Of a stretch of 64,000 nt of DNA, positions 43,483 through 54,900 are shown piece after piece. The stretch is taken from contig NW_004457624.1 in the NCBI RefSeq assembly GCF_000203815.1, positions 248,001 to 312,000 on the forward strand, given 5' to 3'. The notes below the pieces were generated by a model. The model made no database searches. It was not told the origin of the DNA and worked only from the letters and a program-made list of their open reading frames with translations. This DNA comes from Cavenderia fasciculata. Taxonomy: Eukaryota > Evosea > Eumycetozoa > Acytosteliales > Cavenderiaceae. Numbering within the stretch: the first letter of the stretch is position 1; the number at the start of each line of letters is the position of its first letter. A program made the translations under genes and the position numbers.

Positions 43483-45624
43483 ATGATGCAAATCGAACAA
43501 CCATTAAACCATTTATCCTCTTGTTTAGTGATACAGAATCATAGCAATAAGACTTTGAAAATGTCCTTGAAAAAATCAATCACCAAATATTTTACAACTG
43601 GCAGAAAGAGTAGTCTCGGGTCTTCGTCGAGTAGTATCGCCAAGAGTCTCCATTTGGACAATAGCAACAACAATGAAAAGCCAGCCATCAACAAACTGCC
43701 ATACGACGTATTATCTACCGTACTCGGATTAGTACACTCGAACCGAGTCGTGTCACAAGCATTCATCGACGTCTGTTTGGTGTGTCGTCACTGGCGTACA
43801 CTCTCAAGAATCAATGGCCAAAAATTTGACATTAACTCATTTTTTGTGCGCAACGAGTCGCTCAAGATGAAGGGAGAGCTCATCGAACGGTGTCTTGGAT
43901 ACGTTGCCTATATGTACCCATCGGTGGACTCGATCCAACTGGGTCGTCTGTCGTTGACCGATAGTGCCATCAACCTCAAATACACCATGCTCTACTTGGA
44001 TCGCATCGACCGTGTCTCGCAACTAGACATTGATCTCAACAAGGTGGACAGTCGCGACTTTAGTCTGTTGGTCCAGGCACTGCGCTCCAAACGCTCGCTC
44101 AAACACGTCACCATTCACAACGCCTCGGCCGAACACATCTACCATATCATCGACTTGCTCGAGCATACCCACGCCATCGCCTCGCTCACCCTTGTCAACG
44201 CGTCACTTGACAATCGCGAGGAGGCACTCAGACTACACGACTTTTTCGTCGACAATACATCGCTGACCAGTGTGCGCATGACCTTTACCGGTGCACAAAC
44301 CATCGAAACGTTCAAAGAGGTGTTGGCCGTCAACCCCAACCTCACAGAGCTGCGTCTGCGTTGTCTCTCCAACGAGTACTCTAATCTCAAGACCTTTTCC
44401 CGTTTTGATTACCCTCATCTCACACAAAAGTTGTCCGTCTTGGCATTGCCCCACTGCGGTCTCATCAACAAGGACTTTGAGGAGCTGTCGTCCATCCTCG
44501 CGTCCAACAACTCGCTGGTCGAGCTTGACCTGTCGGACAACCCGCTGGTCGACCCACCCTCGGTCGCCAACCTGCTCACATCGCTCGCCAACAATGCCGC
44601 GTCGCTAGCATTGTCGTCGCTCTCGTTGGGCGGCCTGCAAATGGACGACGACTCTGTACATATCCTCTCACGTTTCATCCAACATAACCAGACACTCTAC
44701 TTTTTAGATGTTAGCGAGTGTCCCATGCGCTGGGACGCCGGGTTCCAAGCACTCCTCGTCAGCATCATCCCCAGCAAACTCGTGCGTCTCGCATTGAACC
44801 GTGCCAACCTCTCGTCGCGCGCTTTTGGCTCGCTGTCAGACATGATCAAGCAGTCGCAGTCTCGCATCTCGACGCTCTCACTCGCAGGCACCCTCAACTC
44901 GCAGACGGGCAACCATCTCGGCTACGCACTCGCTGCCAACACCACGCTCACCTCACTCGACATTTCCAACTGCGAACTCCACCAACAAGGCGGCGGATCC
45001 ATCTGCATCTCGCTGCAAACCAACTCTACGCTCGTCTCGTTGAACCTTGCCAACACCAAACTACACTCGTTCAACATTCTCTTGGTGGCCGACTCGCTCA
45101 AAAAGAACCGATCCCTCACAGCACTCGATGTATCAAACAACCAGTTCACCGCCGAGGCCATGTCCGAGTTCTTCCTCACCCTGCAAACTCATCCCACCAT
45201 GTCCAAGCTGTCCCTTGAAAACACTGGTATGGGCAAAAAAGAGTGTCAGAGTCTATCCAACTTGCTCGAGGTCAACAACCAACTGTCGGTCGATATCAGC
45301 TCCAACAATATCCCCATCTCCAATTTTAATAACCTTCTCAAGGCACTTTCCATCGCCAACCAGAATCATCAACAGTTGTTGCGTAATACTAGTAGTGATC
45401 AAATTCAAATTGCCTCCTCCTCTGCTTCCTCTGCTTCATCATCATCTGCTTCTTCCACTCCAAACCCATCCCCTCCATCTTCACCCGAGAGTAATAGTTT
45501 TTTAACTAACCAAGTTTCTTCTCCCAATTCACCAACCCTTGTATCATCAATCAACACTAATAATAATATAACAATTATGAGTAATCTTAGAAATCTTAAA
45601 TATAATCAATGTGTATATCATTAA
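43483..45624 (+). CDS. F-box-like/LRR protein with unusually GC-rich coding
   Basis: Single-exon 713-residue protein from the ATG at 43483; a second in-frame ATG at 43561 (MSLKKSITKYF) could also serve. A Ser-rich N-terminus precedes an F-box-like segment (INKLPYDVLSTVLGLV, then VCLVCRHWRTLSRI, about 69-110). Residues about 200-630 hold regular RNI-type leucine-rich repeats (LVELDLSDNPLVD, LYFLDVSECPM, LTSLDISNCEL, LVSLNLANTKL, LTALDVSNNQF). The tail is Ser/Pro/Asn-rich. An SCF substrate-receptor role is inferred. Codons in the LRR part end mostly in C or G, and it is the most GC-rich stretch in the window, unlike the head and tail of the same gene. Confidence 0.83.
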   Translation: MMQIEQPLNHLSSCLVIQNHSNKTLKMSLKKSITKYFTTGRKSSLGSSSSSIAKSLHLDNSNNNEKPAINKLPYDVLSTVLGLVHSNRVVSQAFIDVCLVCRHWRTLSRINGQKFDINSFFVRNESLKMKGELIERCLGYVAYMYPSVDSIQLGRLSLTDSAINLKYTMLYLDRIDRVSQLDIDLNKVDSRDFSLLVQALRSKRSLKHVTIHNASAEHIYHIIDLLEHTHAIASLTLVNASLDNREEALRLHDFFVDNTSLTSVRMTFTGAQTIETFKEVLAVNPNLTELRLRCLSNEYSNLKTFSRFDYPHLTQKLSVLALPHCGLINKDFEELSSILASNNSLVELDLSDNPLVDPPSVANLLTSLANNAASLALSSLSLGGLQMDDDSVHILSRFIQHNQTLYFLDVSECPMRWDAGFQALLVSIIPSKLVRLALNRANLSSRAFGSLSDMIKQSQSRISTLSLAGTLNSQTGNHLGYALAANTTLTSLDISNCELHQQGGGSICISLQTNSTLVSLNLANTKLHSFNILLVADSLKKNRSLTALDVSNNQFTAEAMSEFFLTLQTHPTMSKLSLENTGMGKKECQSLSNLLEVNNQLSVDISSNNIPISNFNNLLKALSIANQNHQQLLRNTSSDQIQIASSSASSASSSSASSTPNPSPPSSPESNSFLTNQVSSPNSPTLVSSINTNNNITIMSNLRNLKYNQCVYH

Positions 45625-45759
45625 TTTAATATATATAATAAATACCTTTTTTTTCAATCTCCAAGAGAGATTGATAAACCCCTTTGTAATTAATCCAACT
45701 TGTACTTTCATTTCTTTCTTTCTTTACTATTATTATTTATTATTATTAAGTTATTTTGA

Positions 45760-46532
45760 CTACTTTAAGAAATTAACTAATTGTTCTCTTGCAGAAGCCA
45801 TAACTTGACCAAGTGATTGATCCAAACTATCCAAATCATCACCACCATCTATTTTAATACCAACACGATCTGAAATGATAGTTGAATCACTCTCTAAAAC
45901 AATACCATCATCTAATATTTCATCCAATGCAAGTAATGTGAAATTGACACCTTCCAATAGATTCCTCTTGTTGATATTACTACTGATGAGATAACAACAG
46001 TTGTTAGTTCAACCTATGATATCATTTGAATTGAGATATTATCATCATCGTCATCTTTATACATACTCCAAGATTGTGTGAAGAGTATCTGTGTAGGTAT
46101 TTAATACATTGAGTAAAGCAACTTCATTTTGTTCATTGTCAGCTACCATATAGATTGTAACATTTGAATAAGTTCTATAAACGATTGTAAAACTATCCAA
46201 GATTGATATTTCTCCTATATTTAGATAATCAAGATAGTTTGTTAAACAAATGTCAAATCTCTATTTACTATAGTATAGTATACTATATAGTATAGTATCT
46301 CTATCCTCTATCTCTATCTATTCTATTTACCATTAACTTTAGCAGTCTTATCAAATACTCTCTTTTCAAATGCCTTTTGTTTCACAGTTGTATCAAATTC
46401 AGAGTCATCATAGTATTTGGCAACTACTCTACTTCCTTTATTATCCAATATAAAGAAGAACTTTACTAAATAGATCTAAATATTTATATATATATATTGA
46501 TGTAATAATAGATACAGATAAAGAGTGTCAAT

Positions 46533-46568
<36 letters not shown>

Positions 46569-46618
46569 GATTGATGAAAAGATCAAAAGATCATAATCTA
46601 ACATACATATGATGCCAT
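45760..46618 (-). CDS. copZ: Coatomer subunit zeta
   Basis: Four exons, 46607-46618, 46331-46475, 46067-46214 and 45760-45982, all with GT-AG introns in phase, give 175 residues, the normal length for zeta-COP. The protein starts MASYIYLVKFFFILDNKGSR, then VVAKYYDD, QKAFEKRVFDKTAKVNGEIS, ILDSFTIVYRTYSNVTIYMV, EQNEVALLNVLNTY, and NLLEGVNFTLLALDEILDDG, ILESDSTIISDRV, ending SAREQLVNFLK. This follows the longin-fold zeta-COP pattern from end to end. Zeta-COP pairs with gamma-COP in the F-subcomplex of the COPI coat and acts in Golgi-to-ER and intra-Golgi transport. The first exon has only 12 coding bases. Intron 1 carries a TGAT repeat and intron 2 a near-palindromic AT run. It converges on the F-box/LRR gene, 135 nt away. 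Confidence 0.93.
46534..46568. repeat. TGAT tetranucleotide repeat in copZ intron 1
   Basis: Nearly nine copies of TGAT in tandem, within the first intron of copZ. Confidence 0.9.
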
Positions 46619-48295
46619 CGTTTCGTTGTTATTTATAAGTAGTAATACAAGTACAAAGTAGTCGATCGAATGATGGATATTGAAAGTAAAGTACTACTTT
46701 TCATTCATTTTTGCCCCAAACGAAGTTCATTATTTTTGTGCACCACACAAGCGTGACTCATCTCATTTTCATCTCATTGTCATTATCATCATACGAGACA
46801 AGACAGATATATGACATATCCTAAACATACAACAAAATGAAATGAATAATGAATACAATAATAATAATCTACTACTACTACTACTACTACTGCATAGTCA
46901 TCTTTTAGAAATAGATAGATAGATTTAAGATTACTATATCGATGTCAGATTAAAAGCCTAAAGGGGTTACAACAACAACATTATCGTCATCATCATCATC
47001 ATCATCCTCCTCAAATGATTAGTAGCCTAATTTAGAAAGTAGGTTGGTATTCATCGCCTCATCCTTGCAGAAAGACACCGATCCGAATCACCCCTGCTTC
47101 ATCTGCTCTACTTTTCAAAAAAGACACACACGCACAGCGCTTCATCTATTGGGCTATCAAAACTCCCAAATCGTAACCAAAACAGCTAAAATAGATTTGT
47201 GTGTAACACCCCCCAAATGGTGTGTGTGAGTGAGTGGTAGTGGCGAAGACGAGGAGGATGGCTACATAGGCTATCATCATCTTTTAAAACTGCTTCTTTA
47301 AATAATACTCATCAATCAATGCAATCCAACCAACCAGCCAAGCCAACCAACCAACCAAACAACCAAACAACATAATGAAAAAGTCGGGAACCAGCAAAAT
47401 AAGAAGAGGGGAAGGAGAAAGAGCGAGTAAGAGATGGATGGTTTTTGTTGGACTGTAAGGGTAAGGGTTTCCCCACTACCAATCTCTTATTCCTCATTTT
47501 TCAAACAATCTCTCTACTCTCTACCCTCTTCTTATTTTACTACTTTTCATCCCATCCTCATCATCATCCCTATTTTATATATATACACACCGATCATAGA
47601 AACTTCATTAATTAAAAATATAAATAGTAATATAATATAATATATAACATATTCACATCACCTTCCCTCCTCCTTCTCCTCGCGCCATTCATATTCATTC
47701 ACATTATTCATAATCTCATTTTCCGCCAATCCAACAACACTTTTTTGTTTTCTCTCTCTTATTTTCCAAATACAGTTCAACACAATAATAGATAAATATA
47801 AAAGATAGGATAAGAGAAAGAAAGAAAGAGTAGTAATAATAGACACAAACAGGAAATCGACGATTTGATAGCCAACTCCAACTTGATTTATTTAATCTAA
47901 AACTGTAAGTTTACCAATGCTGTACCCTACCAATGGTGGATCGATCGATGGATCAATGACAGGAGAAATCCTATCCAATCAATCCATCAATCCATTTCCA
48001 TCCATGTCTCGCACACACCCACTTTATCCACCACCCCACCCCCTATCCCATCCCATACATGATCTACTAAGATGGATGGATGGATTATCTTGTAATCTGA
48101 AATTCAATTCTGTATATATATTTGTTATACATGTGCTACGCGTGCCATGATTTCTAAATATATCTCATCACATCTGTGTGTGATTTCCATACATATAAAT
48201 CAAAAACCACCCCATTCATTCATTCATTCATCCATCCATATATTTATTTAAATTCATTGTTTGTGAAATTCAATCTTTAGCTTCGTGCAATCAAC

Positions 48296-48327
<32 letters not shown>

Positions 48328-48546
48328 TAATAATAATAATAATACCAACCAACCATTAAATATACTTGTTGTTGATTATTTGATGGTGAAGATATACCAA
48401 TAATAATAATAATAATAATAGAGGTAAATATAAATATATATTTAATTATTGTAATTATAATAACCGCCAGACAATAGTACAGAGGTAGTAGAGGGGTCTA
48501 TATTCTATATTTCATCGACGATGTTATTTTTCCAAATCGACTGATA

Positions 48547-48565
48547 CCCCCCCCCCCCCCCCCCC
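48547..48565. repeat. Homopolymer run of 19 C
   Basis: Nineteen consecutive C on the plus strand in an otherwise strongly AT-rich neighbourhood; prone to length change and able to form i-motif/G-quadruplex-type structures. Confidence 0.95.
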
Positions 48566-50590
48566 ATCAATCAGTCAATCATTGCCAAACTGGTTAGAAA
48601 TCGACAATCAGTCAATAATAATAATAATTCCATAGATGGAAATCAACACTAAAACAGTAGTAGCCGTTGTTGTTGTTCACTCAAATTATTACAACGATAT
48701 ACCAGCAGTTATCGTCGATGTTTTAAGGTGTTTTAAATACACACATACACACACGTACACACAAACTCCTCTAAACAGTAATAACAACAATAGACAAACA
48801 AAACAATAACAATAGTAGTAATAACAACAACACAAATAATAATAATAATAATTTCACTGCCATTACTGGGTACTACTACTTGTAGAACATCAACGATCAG
48901 TTTGTTATGATAGAGGGGTGAACAACACACACACATAACATAAATTTTCATCACCCTCCTTTTGAATCACCACCCTCTTTTCTTTTCTTTCACAACACAC
49001 ACACCGATCAATCACAAAAAGGGATCCTTTTCTTTTTTTTTAATATTATGGACTGATGGATGAATGAATGAATGAATATAGGTTGGATGGATGAGGAAGG
49101 ATTGAAAGGGGTTGGGGGAGATATATATAAATTAGTCAAATCTGTGTCTATTCTTCTTGCTCCTCCTTCCCATCTCTCTCTCTATCCTCCATCCATTATT
49201 GATCATCATCATCAAATTAATTGATAATTAATATTATAAAAGTAGTGTTGTTTTGTTTGTTTGTAGTAGTTGTTGTATTAGTAGTACTAGAGTAGTAGTT
49301 GCTATTGTTGTTAAAGACAAAATAAGAGAGAGAGAGAAATTGAATTGAATAGGACACATATAAACACAAAGTAGGAAGGTAGGAACCATCATCATCATCA
49401 ACAACATCAACATCATCAAAGAAGCTTGTTGCAACATCACCAAAGAAAAGAGTGAAAGAGAAAAGATTATAGATAAGGTTTAAGGAAACACAACAAACAC
49501 AGCCAACCAGCAAACAAACACAACAAACCAATAACTAAAGTCATAAATCTCGATCATCAATTACAATAACCATAACCAATTTAAAATATTCATATATATA
49601 TATATACAACCAACAAAAGTGATCAGATTGATTAATTGATTGATTGATTGCCACTACACTACACTAAAATTCCATTCATTCAACTTGTTGTTGATAGATA
49701 CATCATCACATTCTATAATTCCAATTGGAACAGTAACAACAACCATAACTAACTTTACTAGATTCTTTTAATAGTTGACTACTACAATACAATACAATAC
49801 AATAGATTTACAGCATACATATATATTTATGGATATCAACAACAATACTAGTATTAGCAACATCTAAACAAAAAAAAGTCAGTATTTATATATCTAAATC
49901 AATCAAACTGTTTGTGTGTTTGTTTTTTAGAAATCTTTGAAAAAAGGAAAATGGAAGGAGGGAAAGATGGGTGGAGGATATTTTAGATCAAATTGTAATT
50001 GGCTTTCCAACAACAATGAATGGGACAACCAACCAACCAACCAACCAACAAAGACCCTTTCTGATTGGATCATTTTTTTGGTCTGTTTGTCTTGGGTTGG
50101 GTTAGGAGGTTGGGTTGGTTATTTAATATATTTATAGATAGATAGATAGATAGGTGTTGTTGGAATCTAACAAACATCAGTGCAAAGATTAGAGACATGA
50201 TGGATTTGGATCCAATCCAATCCAAATATTATTGCCACATTTAAAAAAAATGACAACAGCAGCAGCGGTCAACACATTGTTCACCCACACACCCACCTAT
50301 ACATACACCAACCAACCACCCCCCTCACCCACCAAAAAAATCAAAACTTATCAAACAATTGTGAATCAACCAGATTCGAACAAATCAAATCAAAACCTCC
50401 TCCTTGGAAGTGTGCTTGCTGTTTGACCTCTCACAAATCAAAATACAGGAGGAGGAGGAGAAGAAGAAACAGCATCAGCAGAGCAGCTGGCAGCAAAGCA
50501 GTTTGTGTGATGATGAACAAACCAGAGCTGGGAGGGAGTAAGGAAGGAAATGGAGGAAGGAATACTCCTACTCCTCCTACCCTCAGCGTC

Positions 50591-50612
50591 AATGGAATAA
50601 CGTTATTCCATT
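50591..50612. promoter_or_regulatory. Perfect 22-bp palindrome
   Basis: The half AATGGAATAAC (50591-50601) is followed directly by its reverse complement GTTATTCCATT (50602-50612). A spacerless dyad of this length fits a homodimeric transcription-factor site about 1.3 kb before the kinase start, or cruciform DNA. Function is inferred. Confidence 0.55.
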
Positions 50613-51931
50613 TTGTATGGTTGGTGGTTATTGTTATGTTTTTAAATTTAAAAGATTGATATTTATCTATCAATCAAACAATCAATCAATTAATCAATCA
50701 ATCATAAATCATTATCATTATCATCATCATCATCATCATCATAACAGGAGGAGCAATAGACTGTACATCATCATCATCATCATCATCATCAACTAGTGAT
50801 AATAATAATAATAATAATTTATAGATAGATTAGTTGTTTTATCAAGTAGATCAGAATTTAGATACAATAGATAATAGGTATAATTTAATAATTAATATTA
50901 ATATTTAATATAATGTGAGTGATGTGTATTATTGGTCACGTGATAATAATAATAATAATAATATGGATGGAATTGAATTTCCATTCATTTTGGTTAAAGA
51001 GCACAACATATTATTATTAGAGCAGTCAGTCAGTCAGTCAGTTAGATTTTATATCTCTATTGTTTGTTTGTTTGTTTTTTCTTTTTTTTTTTTCAATCAC
51101 TCAGGTGATTCCAATGACTGGTAATACAAAGGGAAAAGGGGGGTGACTGTTATTTATATATATATAAATATATAACAACGAATAGACAGGCAGACATAAG
51201 CAAACATAGCAGTATTACAGTAGAATCCAATAATAATAATAATAATTGCTGTTTATATTATATTGTCATTACCATACCATACCACATTTATTATTATTAT
51301 CGACATAGTCGTTGTCGTTAAATTTCCATCCTTAAAAGTTCATTTCAATCAATCAATTTAATAATTATCATTATTTATTTATTTATTTATTAATCCCCCC
51401 CACACACAACAATAATAACCAACAACACAACAACAACAACAATTATCGTCGCACCAAATTTATTATTATTATTTATTTGACCATTTGATTTGATTTTTTT
51501 TTTAACCAAATACTAAACTATTCCAATCCCAAAATTACAATTTTAATTAACAGATACGAACAACAAGTTAATCAATCAGCCGTCCGAAAACATATTCGTT
51601 TTATTATCCGTCCAATCATCAATAATAACAATATATCAATATCCAATATCCATATTCATTTTCATAGTATATTAGTAGTCAATAATAGTAATAGTAATAA
51701 TAATAGTAATAATAATAAGAGTAGTAATATTTTTTGATTAATATGTAATAATATTTGTAAATCTATCATATAATAATCATAATAATAATAATAGTAATAT
51801 TAATGTATATTTAAAACAACAAACAAATTTATCGACCTCATCATCAAGATTATTTTTCCCCAAATCACAAAAAACAAAAAGCAAAACAGAAGAAATCAAC
51901 CAACCAATTAATAGTTATAGTTATACAAAAT

Positions 51932-54900
51932 ATGGATTATAGTCCACCTCAATATTCACCTCGATCAACTTTTTCCGACCCAACGGGTTTAGACTCGCCA
52001 CGATCACTTATCGATTCAACAAGCAACATGACAGATTATTACCAACAACCACAACAATCGTTGGATAGTGTACAACAACAACAACAACAACAACAACCAG
52101 TCACCAAAGATAAATCCAACAAATTTGGATGGATTGGAAACTTATTATCACGTAAAAAGAGTAATAGTACAAACTCTCTTTACAGTAATATAAATCAAAA
52201 TATAAATATAAATAGTAGTAATAGTAATAGTAATAGTGGTAGTGAAAATAGTAGTAATAATAATAGTAATCAAAATAGTCCAACTTATTTTTCAAATCAA
52301 CATGTCGCGACAAATAATATTATAACAAGTAATTATAGTCCAAGTGGAACCAATGGTAATAGTAATATATCAACGGCTAATAATTCAACTTCGTCTGGCC
52401 AAGCACAGACTGGGTCGACAAAGAGACGCTCCATCTTTCAATTTTTTTCAATATTCCAGTACAACCATCGAGCCGATTCATCCAGCTCATCACCTTCCAC
52501 AAAGACATCGCTGTCACCTTTGAAACGATTTAAATTTACCCGTACTAGTTCATCCACCTCGATTGACACCAAGTCGGTCAACAAAAAACACATGCTACAA
52601 TCTAGTCACAGTTGCAATAACCTAAACATCAACTATATTAGCACTAAACACGAACTCAACCAATTCTCTGGAGATCCATCTTCTTTATTACTTGCTGTTA
52701 CTCCAACTACCAATAATACTACTACTACAACTATATCTACACCTCCCACTTTATTGACTCCATCTGGGAGTGCTACACTTCTTCCAATGATTCCATCAAC
52801 AACAACAACAACATCAACAACTGCTGCTGCAGTCGTAGTTGTAGAGACGAACAATCAACAACCGTCTATTTTATTACCACCAATCCCAACCATTCCAATA
52901 TTAAATAGAGAAGATTCAAGTTGTTCAATGGCATCTTCAAACGATGAAGATTTGGACCAATTACATGGTAGTGGCAATAATATTGGTAAATATGCCATCC
53001 TAATCCCAACTCCCATCCCATCACCCATTCCACATTTACAAGATGTCTCATCAATCTATAAACACAAGAAAATACAACTTCAACAAAATAATCAACCCAA
53101 TAACCATCATTATCATCATCATCAACAACAACAAACATTATCAGATAGTTGTGGTGAGGTTAATATTGTTAATACTGGAGACTTACAACAACTTGGACAA
53201 CAACAACAACCAATGACATGTAGAATAAGTAGTCAATGTGAAGAATCTATTTTAAATCGTACGATTTCATCGATTGATATAATGGAGATCGCACAACAAG
53301 GTCTTCAATCTAATCCAACTACACCAGCACCTGGTACACCAACACTCATCCACCACTGTGTAACTCAAATGCCACCCATCATTAACCTTCCATCAACCGA
53401 ATCTTTAAATTCTGCTCAAATCATCATCCATCATCAACAAGATTCAACGAATAATAATCAAAATAATATTGATCAACAACAATTATCACCAAGAGGATTA
53501 GAACAAAAGGCAATTTGGCATTCACCAGCCAAGATAAAGAGTCAATTGCAAACTAGAACATCTGCACCACAGTTGGGTGTAAACTCATCGCCAATGCTCC
53601 AGACGAGTTACAGTAATCCAAAAATAGGTACACATCATTGGTGGGGATCGAACAATCCCATTCCAAACGAACAAAACAAGATGGATCTACAAATGCAATT
53701 TTTAAAACAACAAGAACAAAAAGAACAACAAAAACAAGAAGCTATGAGAACTATGAGTGATAATCAATTATTATCATCAAATAATAATAATCATAACACT
53801 ATCACCAATCATTGTAATACTATTAATAATAATAATAATAATAATTTAGTGAGAGCAGCATCTATTAGTAAATGGGTGTCTGCAGCTCCATCATCACCAC
53901 CTCCAATGGCTATGGCACCACGTGGTTCAAATTCACCGGATGATCAGTCTAGTCCAGAGAGATGTATGTCTCCAATCAGTTCGATGATTCGTGTCTATTA
54001 TATCCCATTAACCGACGATGAAGAACCAAGTCAAAGCAGTAGCGGTACTGGTACTGGTACTACTGGTGCAGTTATTGAACAGGCTGAATTAAAAGTTAGT
54101 AATACTGGATTACCCAATAATACAGCACAACTGTATTGGTCACATATTGTCGTACAACATACATCTGTCAAGGATGTTATCGAGCATGTATCTTCCAAGG
54201 TTGATAAACCTTATTGGTCATTCAAGTTGTGTTGTTCACTTAATCCATACGACTTTTTAGACGACACTGTTTTATTGATTGGATTCCGTCTACGTCGGTT
54301 CTACTTGATTGAAGTGGCCGAGGAAATGATTGTTCATGACAATGTAGAATGCAATGTTTTCGCAAACATGTTTCCTGCACATGCCAATTATTTCAATAAT
54401 ACTTCAACCGCTACCATTAGCAGCTCGATGCTTGGTAGTACTAAAACCGATATGTCTACCAACACCACCACTACGACCACTACGAATACGAATACTACCT
54501 CTAGCAGCAGTCTCAGCGCGAGCTGTGCCGCATTGGCCAACCCACTAAGTAGCAGTTGGTCACCAAGTTACTGCAAGTTCCTATCGACCAGCAGTAAAAG
54601 TTTCAAACGTACCCAACTATTAATGTCGGTTGAAGACACTAGTCCTGTCAGCAGTCTCGAAGACAATGACGACTTTCTCCTCGACCTTCCATCCTCTCCA
54701 TGTTCCTATCAAGCCAATCCTTTGTTTAGTCTGTCAGGTAGTGGTAGTAGATTACACAGTAGTAGTAAATTACACCAAATCAGTAGTAATGGTAACGGCA
54801 ATAGTAATGGTCATGTCGTAACCCATCATCATCATCATCACCACCATAAATTTAATAGTAATGGTCATACAAATAATCAAAATCAAAATAATAATACAAA

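Larger units (their letters stand above)
46619..51931. other. Gene-free region of 5.3 kb upstream of the NDR-type kinase
   Basis: No ATG-led frame with coding character was found on either strand; the longest frames lie in T/A/C simple repeats. It contains dense CAT, CAA, TAA, TTTA and TCAA repeats, a 19-C run (48547-48565) and a perfect 22-bp palindrome (50591-50612). It separates the divergent copZ and kinase genes. Long leaders, upstream introns or unannotated non-coding RNAs could lie here. Confidence 0.55.

Noticed and set aside
49217-49531. 104-codon minus-strand frame
   Set aside because: Made of CAT, CAA and TAG-type repeats read as Val, Asp, Thr and Asn runs; no folded segment.
50423-50659. 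78-codon plus-strand frame over the palindrome
   Set aside because: Starts at TTG, is repeat-derived (Arg run), and no ATG-led version is coding-like.
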